From Candidula unifasciata (lineage: Eukaryota > Mollusca > Gastropoda > Stylommatophora > Geomitridae): DNA of 64,000 bases. Under the pieces are notes generated by a model, which had not been told where the DNA came from, searched no databases, and saw only the letters and a list, made by a program, of their open reading frames with translations. Location: contig CAJHNH020002446.1 in NCBI GenBank assembly GCA_905116865.2, forward strand, positions 319,001 to 383,000. Reading direction: 5' to 3'. The position numbers and the translations under genes were made by a program. Numbering within the stretch: the stretch's first letter is position 1; each line of letters begins with the position of its first letter. Below, one piece after another: positions 41,759 through 54,400 of this stretch.

Positions 41759-42231
41759 AATTACGCAAATTTATCAATCATTAAAGCATACAAATCGGCA
41801 AACACCAACAAACAAAACACACCCAAAAAAAAAAACACCCAGAATTGTCCTGCAGCGTCGAAAAAAAACCCAGATCTGGGGGAAACAACCAAGCATTGGC
41901 AGCCCTGATGTCGACGTGACTGTCTTCTTTGTTTCGTTGTGGATTTTCCGATCACTGTTTGGAGTGCGGCGACGGGAGAGAACTCTCACTAAGTCGTCCA
42001 AGGCTGTTTATTCTTCGTCCGGATTTGCCAGTAGAGCCAAAAGTTTACTTTTCCGATGCCAAATTAGTGAACATTGTTTCATTGAATGGAATTCAAAGTC
42101 TCCTGTATGTGCCGCAGCTTACTTAGACTGATAAAACATAGCCATAGTGGATGTGTTGTGTAACTGTTTTGTGGTGCCCCAATATAGATGGTCTATATAA
42201 GTGTATGGTTCTGCAGGGTTTCTGCTGTTTA

Positions 42232-42425
42232 CAATGGTTAGATTCACATTCTTGAGCTGTTTACTCTTTAGAGTACCGGAGGTTTCTAGATTAACATTAT
42301 TGAGGTGTTTACTCTTTAGAGTACCGGAGGTTTCTAGATTAACATTATTGAGGTGTTTACTCTTTAGAGTACCGGAGGTTTCTAGATTAACATTCTTGAG
42401 GTGTTTACTCTTTAGAAACCTATGA
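42232..42425. repeat. 48-bp tandem repeat
   Basis: About four copies of GTGTTTACTCTTTAGAGTAC plus CGGAGGTTTCTAGATTAACA plus TTATTGAG. The 16-codon period makes a short periodic open frame. The segment just after it (ATGATGCATTCCTTGGGAAT then GAAAGAGTTA) resembles one end of the M2 MITE family. Confidence 0.92.
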
Positions 42426-42429
42426 ACAT

Positions 42430-43435
42430 ATGATGCATTCCTTGGGAATGAAAGAGTTATTCCTCAGGATGCAAATCTCGAGAAAAAACACTTTTTAAAA
42501 AAAAATACTCTATACTAAATATTCTTTTTTTTTGTTGTTCGTCCGAGTGACTTAAATTGTTATGCCTGTTTACAGCAGAGCTGCGATATTTGTGCCATTT
42601 GGCAGACACATCCAACTTCCTCTAGCATTTGTTGACCCGGTTAACTTCCCTGGTGTATGTACCAAATGGCAGAGAGTAGTTGTGTTTCTAGTCTGCCAGT
42701 TGTATCGCAACACCATAAAATTAGTCAGCATCAGGCAGAATAGGTTTGCCTTACTGTTATCAAAAAGTATCTTATACTACATAGTAGTGATCATCAATAT
42801 GTTGTGTAGTGTAAGATATACTATCTGCATATTGTCTGTAATTTATCATATTGTATCTGATATACTGTCTGTATACAGATTCATCATCTTGTATCTACAG
42901 AAATAAATTATAATGAAAACCAGTTTCACATCATACCAAACACTAAAAAATTGGAAATCTGTATGTCACTTCTAAGACATAGAAAGAGACCTGTTCCTGT
43001 CAAAGAATATCTCCTAAGAAATGTTTCCTTCTGACTTTGTTACCGGTGTCAAACATGGACCCTTGCTAAAACAAATGATTGCAGAGTCCTAACAGAGATG
43101 CAATGTCTTAGAAGTGCTGCCAGAGTAACAAGCAGATATTTAATTTAAAACTTAGTAGATTACGACCAAAACCATCCAGACAGTTCACATATAGAACAAC
43201 AGATAAATGATTTGACCATCTGACAAGAATACCATGGTACCAGCTACCACAGAGGAAATGTCATGTTAAAGAAACATAATTAGAACAGAGCATATTCGAG
43301 ACAAAACAGAAGATCCAAAAACAGCATCAAGGACAATCTCTGAAAAATGAAGACCAGATTGCACAGTAAATATGTAATGAGCATAGAGTATAGTGACAAC
43401 AACAGCAATTTCAAGAACAATCAAAATCATTATCA
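42430..43435. other. Intergenic sequence, nothing recognised
   Basis: AT-rich. A cluster of GTATCTGATATACTGTCTGT-like short repeats is at 42820-42900. No gene seen. Confidence 0.45.
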
Positions 43436-43833
43436 TCATCTTCTTTGTTCACCGGCTGTAAGCTCTGACCAAAAGTCCTGGTTGTTCATCCATTTGGACT
43501 TTAGCTCTGTACCAGGACCTGAGTTTTGCGTGTACATCTGTTTTACTGGCTTATTTGTGTGCAGTTGGTTTTTCCTTACCACACAGGCAGATGCCGACTT
43601 GGAAGGAAGTTAGTTGAATCTGACATGCTTGTTGTGGAGGCAGCGGATATGTTCTTGTTTTCCCCTGTCTGCAGAAAGGCAAGGAACCAACAATCTGCAT
43701 ACAGATAAGTCAGATCTTTGAAACGGTTGTGCAAAACTCAGGTTCTGGAGCAAGACTAAAGTCCATAGGTGGAAGAACAAACAGAACTTTCCCCTAGAGT
43801 TTACAGCTGGTAAACGTGAAGAAGAAGAAGAAA
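43436..43833. repeat. Head-to-head pair of S2 repeats forming a palindrome
   Basis: 43436-43670 is an antisense S2 copy (TTCACCGGCTGTAAGCTCTG at its tail side) and 43673-43833 is a sense copy ending GTTTACAGCTGGTAAACGTG plus (GAA)4. Both tails face outward, so the pair is a ~400-base inverted repeat with almost no loop between the arms. Confidence 0.83.
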
Positions 43834-44149
43834 TTCTGGATTAATTCTGTTGATAATACTCATCATGCCACTGTCTGAGACCATTCAGTGTAACTTTTCT
43901 TTCTGCCTAAGCCTTGTTGACTACTACTCTTTTCAGTATCTGCGGTCTTTCTTTTCGTCTGTGCCTCAAAGAAAACTGTTTAGTTCTGTATAATGTTTTA
44001 CTATCATTAGCTTGTCCACGCAACTGTTGCTTATATATTATGTTTATTGTGTAAGGCTAGGACTAAGGGGCCAAAATGTTGAAAATGGAAGCTGTCGCAG
44101 GATAGTGACCCAAGCACAAGCATAGAAATATCACTAACACAATATAGTT

Positions 44150-44213
44150 GGCAATGATCAGCGGGCGAGATTTGCCCCGCTGGCCACCAGTTGAATAGCC
44201 CTGGTTAAAGGAT
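44150..44213. mobile_element. hAT-type MITE end fragment (family M4)
   Basis: CCCGCTGGCCACCAGTTGAA then TAGCCCTG matches the right terminus of the M4 copy at 59801-59958. The left terminus was not identified. Confidence 0.5.
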
Positions 44214-44398
44214 AACAGCCAGATCTGTATATTTAAGGAAATTAAACAACAAATGGATGTGTAGCAGTAAACAGCAGTTCTCAGTGTCATCTTCAGAAAT
44301 ACATTCTGATCACATGGTAATGATGTCCTTTATATTGACAGTAGATGGTACTGAGCTAATGTGATCAGTGTTCGTGCTCTACTCTGTTTATAGGTTGA

Positions 44399-44559
44399 AT
44401 GATTGGAGGTGATAAAATGGAGACAATCTTAAATCAGATCATGTACTCGGACTTGTTCCTGATGAATCCAGCAACATTAACTATTGCCACACTGACGACT
44501 ATGATGACTTTGTACTTGTACTTCATACAGCCCAGCAAGCTTATACAGGCATATTTCAG
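44399..44559 (+). CDS. ABHD6: ABHD6 exon 1, start codon exon
   Basis: Encodes MIGGDKMETILNQIMYSDLF, then the membrane anchor and FIQPSKLIQAYF, equivalent to LWPSALIRIYY of ABHD6. The start could be Met1 or Met7. CTGTTTATAG just upstream looks like a splice acceptor, so a non-coding exon may precede it. Donor AG/GTCAGT. Confidence 0.88.
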
Positions 44560-45414
44560 GTCAGTTGTCTGTTGTATACCCGTGTGGTTTCCAATGCCCC
44601 ATTATTGCAAAAAGAGGACTAGACCTACTGCCTCCCTAACAAGCATGTCGCAGCAGTCGACTAATAGGAGACATCCTTCACAGTTAGAGTACATCCTTCA
44701 GAGTCACATTATGTCTGCCTGAGAGGCAAGGAACAAAGAGTCTGCATACAAATAAGCTAAATCAATGAAACCGATATGCACACATTACTCAGGTTCTGGA
44801 ACAAGACTAAAGTCTGCCTGAGAGACTAGGAACCAGCAGTCTGCATAAAATGAGTCAGATCTGTAAAATGGATGCACACGCAACACTCAGGTTTTGGAAC
44901 AGGACTGCAGTCCAAAAGTGGATAAACAACTAGAACTTTCCGCCAGAGTTTACAGCTGTTGAACGCAAAGAATAAGAAGAGGAATATAACATAAAGTGGT
45001 CTTCATTTTATATTTTGCAATTTTTGATGTTCTTATTCTTTTCTTTATCAGTGGCAACTCCTGGGTAGGTAGTGTGGAAATGCAGCTTCTTATTTAGGTA
45101 CAGTCTGTTCAACCTGTTGTGCACGTGTCTGAGATAAGAAGCTGCAATTCCGCAGTGCCTACCCAAATTAGCCGCTTCTCTTTTGATATTCCAAAAAAAA
45201 TGTGGATTACCTTCTTCTGATATGAGTAACCAGTTCTCTTTGTGAGTTTTATTTATTTCAAGTTGTTGATACATACATACATACATACATACATACATAC
45301 ATACATACATACATACATACATACATACATACATACATACATACATACATACATACATACATACATACATACATACATACATACATACATACATACATAC
45401 ATACATACATACAT

Positions 45415-45485
<71 letters not shown>

Positions 45486-48400
45486 TACATACATACATAC
45501 ATACATACATACATACATACATACATACACACACATGCACGCATACACACAGACAGAATGAATTAGAGACTTGAAGAAGTGATTTCCCGCACACCCAGCC
45601 CTAAAATGGTGAGTTAAATACCTAATTGTATAAATAAAAGTCCTTTTTGTGTGCTGCGTGTGTGAAAGATTCCTCTACATTTTGAAATGTAAATCAAGCT
45701 GCAATACCTCCAGTAGACTATAATATTCTCACGTGGGATCTGGTTTCCTATTGTGTTGAAAGCAAAGCAGACCCACTGCCCTCCCCAACAAGCATGTCGT
45801 TGGAGCCAGCTGACTGGGAGCTTCCTTTGAAATAGGAGAGCATCTGCCGGAGATGCAAGGAACCAGCAGTCTGCATACAAATATATCAGTTCTGTAAAGC
45901 GTATGTGCATGCAACACTCAGGTTCTGAAACAAGTCCACAGCTGGACAAACAGCCGGAACTTTCTGTCGGAGTTAACAGCCCATGAATGAGCAGTATAAG
46001 AAGACTATAATTGTCTTACATGGACATGGAAGGATAGGGGAAACCACAAAAAAATTTCTTAAGAATATGTTTATGGGTTTTTTATGACATGTAAAGGGTG
46101 CCTAATATCAGTCATGGTACTGAATAATTTGAAGTCTGTCTCTGTGAGTTCACTGTGTGTATTCAAAGTCTCAAAGAAGGACCATGTAATACCAGAGAAT
46201 GAGTAGACGGTTCATGCAAATGTATCCATGTTCTACAGAGTGGCAGTGCGCTGGAGTGGAATGAGAATGAAATGCACAAAACCATTGAAGGAGGGGTTCA
46301 TATTTTCCTATGGGGAAAAGGGTAGTAAAGTCAAAGGTCAGATGAGCATTCTGTTACTACATGGCTTCTCTGCAGATCACTTTATGTGGGCATCAATTGT
46401 ACAGGTAAGGTTTTTTTTTCTTTTCAATATGTTGGAACTATTGTTTGTTCCAAAATTGACATGTAGTTGGAGTCTGACAGCAATTATGTAATTGCTTAAA
46501 GCTGTATAAATCATCTTTTTAGCATTTTTTTAAAGCAATTACACATTTTGAGTCCTAATTTTTGTTTTTGTTGTATGAAAGATCATGTTTCTATAATTCT
46601 TCTTCTTCTTCTTCTTCGCATTCACCAGCTATAAACTATGCCAGAAAGTTCTGGTTGTTCTGTCGACTTCTGGAACTAAGTCTTTTCCCAGAATGCGCTC
46701 AGGAGTTTTCTGTAATTGTATATTAGCCGATGTTTCTCTATTTGCTTTGTACGTTAGCATATGTTTCTGTTGATACTTCATATGCTAGCGGATATGAGGC
46801 ACATTTTTTAAATAAGTCCCGTTTTGTTTGACTGCACCGACAAACACAGATGGAAAACGCAAATGTGCACATGCAGTGTGTTTATGTGGTTCATTAGCTA
46901 AGGGTGTGCTATTTTTTCACTGAAATGTTGTTTGAAGCTGCATGTGGGTGATTTATAATTAGTGCAAAAATAAATACTCCCGCCAGTTGCAAGGTTCGTG
47001 CTGTGATCTATTTTTTTTTTGTTAGCAAAAAACAACAGTGCTTCAGAAATTCACTGGCAATTTATGGAGTTTTATGGGCCAGATGTTATGACTAATAGTA
47101 TGGTGTCAAATGTTTAAAGAAGGGCGAACAAATATGATGAAGATCTGAGTTGTCCGCCTAGTGTGGTGACATATGATTTGGTTGAAGAAGTGAACCCAAA
47201 AAAATTCAGCAAAATCGTTGTTTCATATTTTCTGCGTTGTCTTTAGAATTTTGGGAAGTTTCGTGTTGAATGATCTACGGCATTGTGACAAGAAATACAA
47301 AAAATTGTGTGCCACATATGTACCAAAAATGTTAACCAACAAACACAAGCAGAAACATCTGGCTTCGGCTCAAAAATGATTGCAGCGCTATCAAAATGGA
47401 GGAGATGAATTACACTGGAAAATTGTTGACCGCCCACCCTACAGCCACGATCTGGTGCTAAATGATTACCACTTTTTCACGCACCTAAAGAAGTGGCTGG
47501 CATCCCAGCGGCTTGAAACTAATGATAAACTGCAGACAGGCGTTAATGAATGGTTTAAGACACTGGCGGCAGACTTTGATGACACTGGAATTAAGAACCT
47601 GATGCCACAATACCAACAATGTGTTAAAGTCACTGGTGGCTATGTTGAAAAATAATGTAAATGTGTGGTTCACTTTTGGCTGCAATAAGTTTTTTTTTTT
47701 TTTTTTAATATGATGTTTTTGTAAATACTAGAAATTGCTTAAAAAACGTGCTTCATATTTCTGTTATATTGTATGTTAGCCTTTGTTTCTGTTGTAACGT
47801 TATATGCTTGCGGATATTTCTTTTACATTGTATGTTAGCTGATGTTTCCTTTGTTACGTAATATGCTAGCTGATATTTCTTTTATATTGTATGTTAGCTT
47901 ATGTTTCTTTTGTTACATTATATGTTAGCTGATATTTCTGTTACATTGCATGTTAGCTGATGTTTATATTGTTACCTTATATGTTAGCTGATGTTTCTGT
48001 TGTTACATTAAATGCTAGCTAATATATCTTTTACATTGTTTGTTAGCTGATATTTCAGTAGTGGTTTTTAAAAAAAATGCTAGCTGTCTTCCAACAGTTC
48101 ATCAGAGTCTGGTATTCTGCCATGGTAGTAGTTGGCTATGGTGTAGCGGCTAAATGCTCGCTTGCAGATCCAAAAGTCTAAGGTTCAGGTCCTGATAGAG
48201 CTGCACTTTTTTCAAAAATGTCCTTAGCTCTTAGGTTGAACCAGCCTTAAATGGGTACCAGGTAAAGTTCTGGGAAGTAAAGGCAGCCACTGTGATGTTG
48301 ACCACCTCACCCACAGAGTGCCTATAGGTCTAGCAATATATGCCCAATACGCCTAAACGGGCACACAAGGATCCTTTACTTTATGCCCAACATGCCTGAA

Positions 48401-51400
48401 GGTGTGGAAAAGGGTTCTTTACTTTTCCGTAGTAGTTGGCTGTAAGTAACTGGCATGTGTCTGTCACCAGAATGTTCCCTCAAGTATTCACGTGGTCGCT
48501 GTAGACTTACCTGGCCATGGTTTTACCTCTGACCCAGAAGAAGGAGATGACATTGGTTTTGAAGGGCAAGTTCATCGTGTCAGGCAGGTAAGGACCTTCA
48601 GATGGCTGCATGTTTGCAGAAATAGCCATTACTAGGCCATACGGGCAGCATGTGTCATATATACACAAGATATTGATTGGTTGATTGTAACAGACATAAC
48701 TTACAATCTTACTTACTTAGTCGCTCCTCTTCTACCTTGGGGTGTAGAGGTTTGCCAGAGAGATCGCCAGCCTTCTCTGTCATCAGTTTTCTTTTTTGGA
48801 TTGCTCCATTTCAGTCCTGTCAGCCAGGAACTGTTGGGTGTTGTCTTCCCAGCAGGCCCTGATGGTCTGGTTCCCTGGTTCTTAGCCTCCCATGTATGCC
48901 ATGGTGGCAGATTTTCTCACATTCTGGACACATGTTCAGATCATCAGTGATTAGTGATCCACTTGAGTTTGTAAGGTCTGGGTTTCAAGGTCATGACGTA
49001 TTGTCTGATTGCAAACTTTGTTCCTTTTTGTCACTTAGACCACCTTTCTCAGATATCTCATTTTTGAGGCCTGAAGCTTGCTTCTGTGAGCTGTTGTCGT
49101 TGACCATGATTCACACCTGTAGGTCAGGCCTAGCACATAGGTAGAGTGGTAAACAGCCATTTTTGTGCACATCTGTTTTACAGATCTGGTTTATTTGTAT
49201 GCTTGTTGATTCCTCATCTCTCAGGCAGATGCACTGCAACTTCAAAGGAAAGATTTGTAATTAGTTGATTCTTGCAACATGCATGTTAGGGGATGGTGGA
49301 ACTATTAAGTTATCCCCACAGCGGGACAGCAGAACCCAAACAGGGATGAATATGTGGTGTGTGAGTTTTTGCATGGTATTAACAGCCATATTTTTTGAGG
49401 TTGGTTTGGGGGGTGGGGGGGGGGGGCTGGGTTGTGCGTGCATGGACATGTAACAGGGTGGAGTAGACTCGAGAATTTGGTAACAGCTGGCAAGATTGTT
49501 GGAAAGAGAGCAGGATGGGGCATGACAGAAAAATTGATCTAGTCCGTGATCATGTGAGATGGCGAAACATGACGGCCTACACCAACTGGCATGCCACGTG
49601 ATGGTGGTGATTAACTTCAGCTTAAATAAAAAAATTTAAAAAAACTTTGGTTAAGTGAAAAATTTCTTTACAGTTTTAAAAATGAGCTGATCTTGTAGAA
49701 GAGTAGATGAACAGTATCCTGTCCCAAAAGCTGAGGTATTTTAACCATGTTAACATCAGTTTAACCTGTTGTGGCAAAGGTGAATGAAAGACATTGAAGA
49801 TGCATTGGCTATAAAAGCACATATGGCTGGAGAATTCTCTAGAGACAAAGAGACTTCAGGCCTGCCATGATGAGAGCTACATTCTTTAACTCTTTGAGTC
49901 CCAGGGGGTTTAGCATCTTAGGCCTAAGGGGTAGTCAAGAAAGACGTAAAATCGGCGCATCTTGCGTTCATTGAGCTTCTAGGTAGGAATCTATGAACGT
50001 ATGACGCGTTCCTTGGGACTCAAAGAGTTAAAGAACTTGCTGATTGATGATGATGAGATCATCAGTTGTTAGATCCTTTTTGACCTCATCTCTATTATTA
50101 CTTTTTTTTCAGTTTCTGGATTTAGTGGAGCTTGCCAGTGAGCCACTGCATGTTGTAGGTGTGTCCATGGGAGGAACTGTAGCAGGCTTATTTGCTGCGG
50201 AGTACCCACACCTGGTTGGTGCACTCACCCTGACCTGCCCCAGCAGTAAGTGTTTTATGTTAATTGCTTGGTTTTGTTTGTGGTTTTTGTGTATGTGCCT
50301 ACAACTGACTAATTTTTAAAAATAACAAATTGGGGGATGTGATTTCAACCGACTAAATTTGTTGTTATTGCCTGCGGTTGCCTAAATCAAGACCATCTCC
50401 ATCTGTTGGGCCATGCCGCTGATGTCATCAAACCAGGCTAACGATACTTTAAGGGCAGGCAAACCCCTAAATTGAATTTGATTCAGTTAGCACGGTTTGA
50501 TGATATCAGCATGGCCATCAGATGGAGACGGTCTCGATTTTGTCAGATGGAGATGGTCTTGACTAAACTCTGAACTGTGTAATCCCAATACTGACATTTA
50601 TTGTACCTATAGCAGTATGACACTTAATCCATTTTTAAATGACCAACTATTTTATGAATTGTCAACATAAAAATGTCTTAGCTTCATTGTCTTAGACACT
50701 TGTAGGCACCACAGTGATGACTTTATAAGTAATTAAATAATAGACCAACAAATTAGTTTACAGGTAATGAAGAAAACTATCTTGAAGTTGTCCACTTAGA
50801 ATATTGTATTCGAGTTTCCTATTTTGCATAAGATAATCAGTACTTATCTTCTTTTTGTTCACCGGCTGTAAGCTCCAGCGGAAAGTCCTGTTTGTTTGTC
50901 TATTTGAACTTTGGCTTTGTGCCAGGACCTGAGTTTTTGCGCGTATATCCGTCTTACTGGCTTATTTGTGTGCAATTAGTTGTTCCTTTGCCGCTCAGGC
51001 AGATGCAGTCTGACTTTGAATAAAGTCCCCAATTAATCGACCCCTACGACATGCTTGTTGGAGAGGTAGTGGGTCTATTCTTGTTTTGCCCCAGAACCCA
51101 CACGGGGGGGGGGGGTTGGTACTTATCACAAACCTGCCTGCATGTCGTTGTAACATGAGAGTTCCTTCCTCTCCCATTCATGCCGTGGCCATTCCCCCGG
51201 CTTGTCCTATGTTGTGGCAGTGTCATGTTTTTCTTTTTTTCAAGGATTCAACCGTCTCTCTTGTCTCATGTTGTCACCATTCGATTGGGTAATTATTTGC
51301 ACCTTGTGATACTTGCTTGACGGTTTGTGAGTATCGAAACTGTCATGTTTTTGTATTTCTACGTTCCTTTTCAGTGGCTACTTTTTCTGCGCTCATAAAC

Positions 51401-54400
51401 AGTCATGCCTTCAGCACTTCTCCCTGCCGTACTTCTTACTTGTACACAGGCGCTTGCGGCATCTCAAACAGACTCATGACAACACCATCTACCACAATTG
51501 TTAAATGCAGCAGGCGAGCATAATATCCTCACAGCATAAAACAGGGCGTATGTATGGCCAGGACATAAAGGGGAGGGAAAGGAACTCTCACGATACGCCG
51601 ACTTGCGGGCAGGCTCATGATAAGTACCAGATAATCAGTTGAATATTTGCTCACTTGGATTTGTGTCCAGATTTTCTGAGCTGTACAAGAACACTGGTTG
51701 TGTATCATTTCACCTGGATTATTGGTTTCAGTATTCCTGAATTGTGCAAGATCAGCAGTTCTTTGTTTCTAGAAATGTGAAAGATCACTTGCTATTTAAT
51801 TTTTCAGATGTCCCATTGAGTATCCTCTTGTTTTGATTATTGTATTCAAGTTTATTGACTATAATAATAGTTGATCTGTCCAGTCCATTGGTGCCACATA
51901 ATAGTAAATTGATATATGCTCATGTGCTTCTTTTAATGTAGATGTTATTGCGGTCTGGTCAAAGATAACAGACAGTCATGACTGGATCATTTAATCACTT
52001 TGCTTCTCAGAGGTCATTCCAGCCAGCAGCCATATCTGTTGGTTGTATGCTTTCCACAGTGGCCCCACCAGAAGCCAGACTTCAGGCTGATTCCTTTCCA
52101 TGGCATGGCACACATATGAAGTTGATTTTTGTTAGCAAAAACTCATCAGAGGCTCCAGCCATTGTTTTCTAGCCCATTCCCATCTCAATCTTCCTGAACA
52201 TACTCGTTGAATCACTGAAAATGTTACCTGTGTGAAGGTCTTTGTCTCTAGCCTAGTTACTGCTGTGACGTTCAGAGTACTTGCAGTGAGACAAAAGCCT
52301 CGGTCTTCCTTTACATTTCTGCCTTCAACCTGAACCATGAAAGCCCCTGAATGAGCTTTGCAGGTGTAGAACAACTGACCCATCCATGTAAATAACAATA
52401 TCACATTGAGAATTCACAAATATTAATGTGTGACCTGTACCTCCACAGCTACAGGGTTTTGTTTTATGTATTTTCTGTTTAGTTTGATCTGCTCTTCCTC
52501 CATTTACTTCATTGAAGTGTTGAGGGGAGATATGAGGATCTTTACTGTGCTTTTTCCAGTGCATTGTATATATTGATTTTAATTTCTTAAGGGCCGCTCT
52601 TAATTGTTTTGTTTCATTTTCTGCATTATCTTTCCCTTGCTCTGTGTCGATTGTAATTCAATTTTTCTGAATTGTATAATATCAGCAGTTCATTTTGTTT
52701 GAGTTTCTGAAAAATCTATGAGATCACTTGCTAAGTTAGGGTTTCTCTTTTTTGTGTGTGTGTGTGTGCTTCCCTTCTGGTACCTAGTGTCATGTTTGAT
52801 ATGTCTTTTAAGCTTTCTGCTTGCAGAACTTGAATTACGCAATGAATTTAGCAGGTCTGCTTGTCTTTATTAGTGTTGAACATGTACAGTAAAATAGAGG
52901 TATGTGAATTTTGCAATTATAAGTGATTGTTGTAATGGCTTTGTTTGTAGATAGATACAGTTATCTTAAATATATGATTTATAATTTGTGAAATAGTCAT
53001 ATGGAGAACTATGTTTCTATGCAGTGAAGACACCAGTAGAGAGTCGCACAATTCAGGACAACAAAATACAAGTACTTCAGAATGGAGGTCTCCTAACCCT
53101 GGACAACTGTCCCATGTTACCACAGACAGCACAGAAGCTTCAGGCAATGCTAGATATCAGCCACTATTATAGAGTGAAATATCCACAACAGGTCAGTGCT
53201 TTCTGATACTGGAGCCCGGTGGTTCAGAACATATTAGTCTCTGGGACTACCCACATTGCAATGAAACTTACCATACCTAATACCATACTTAACAATACCA
53301 ACCTTAAACAATATTCATTATTGTTACTGTAGCTTTTATTTCTGGGTTGCTGTCAGATGGTGAAAATGTTTCTGGGATTTTTTTTGTTTTGTTTTTTGTA
53401 ACCACTAGTTAGTTAGTTGACAGATTATCCGCACTACAGCTGGCTTTCAACAGGTAGATGTCACTTGATGATTGTCAGGGTTCGTGAGGCAGGTGATAGA
53501 GTCAGAGCACCAGGTTTTGTGAGTCAGAGCACCAGGGTTCCAGAGGCAGGTGGTAGAGTCAGAGCACCAGGGTTTAAAAGGCAGGTGGTAAAGTCAGAGC
53601 ACCAGGGTTTGAAAGGCAGGTGGTAAAGTCAGAGCACCAGGGTTTGAAAGGCAGGTGGTAAAGTCAGAGCACCAGGGTTCAAGATGCAGGTAGTAGAGTC
53701 AGAACACCAGGGTTCAAGAGGCAGGTAGTAGAGTCAGAGCACCAGGGTTCAAGAGGCAGGTAGTAGAGTCAGAGCACCAGGGTTCAAGAGGCAGGTAGTA
53801 GAGCACCAGGGTTCGGGAGGCATGTGGTAGAGTCAGAGCACCAAGGTTTGAGAGGCAGATGGTAGAGTCAGAGCACCAGGGTTTGAAAGGCAGGTGGTAG
53901 AGTCAGAGCACCAGGGTTCAAGAGGCAGGTAGTAGAGCACCAGGGTTTAGGAGGCAGGTGGTAGAGTCAGAGCACCAGGTTCATGAGGCAGGTGCTAGAG
54001 TGAGAGCACTAGAGTTTGAGAGGCAGATGGTAGAGTCAGAGCACCAGTTTTCTTGAGGCAGGTGGTAAAGTCAGAGCACCAGGGTTCGAGGGGCAGGTGG
54101 TAGAGTCAGAGCACCAGGGTTTGAGAGGCAGGTGGTAGAGTCAGAGCACCAGGATTCAAGAGGCAGGTGGTAGAGTCAGAGCACAGGTGTACAAGGTGGT
54201 CTGAACTGCCCTGACATACACACTCACTGCTTGTTAGGTTTTCTCTCACTCCCTGATCTTTCCATTCACCTCTCATAATGATGTAGGCATAATAATCTGG
54301 ACTACTAAGCCATGCTAAATACTTTATTGTGACTTCTCAGACTCTCTTGACCACTGGATGGCCCATGAAAACGGCTGTCCCATGCCACTGAACTAGTTGC

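Larger units (their letters stand above)
41109..42038. mobile_element. 930-bp TIR element with two mirrored TTAGGG-like arrays
   Basis: Terminal inverted repeats of about 95 bases (left GGCTCTACTGGCAAATCCGG, right ends CCGGATTTGCCAGTAGAGCC) with few mismatches. The element is flanked by the direct repeat AAAAGTT (41102-41108 and 42039-42045); the exact cut is ambiguous by a base or two. Inside, a TTAGGG/TAGGGG array (41366-41453) faces a CCCTAA array (41685-41758), and beyond each array GTTAGATGTGAAAATTTTGA is matched inversely by TCAAAATTGTCAAATCTAAC. The core is unique and non-coding. The left arm has GCGGTTGCGT-type short repeats. No transposase frame, so it is non-autonomous; superfamily not determined. 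Confidence 0.85.

Noticed and set aside
45008..45594. Tyr-Val-Cys-Met and His-Thr-Tyr-Ile frames up to 180 codons
   Set aside because: Translation of the CATA/CAGA microsatellite.
53425..54195. Cluster of tRNA-like B boxes (GGGTTCGA repeats)
   Set aside because: Only the B-box-like piece recurs, as part of a 35-base tandem unit.
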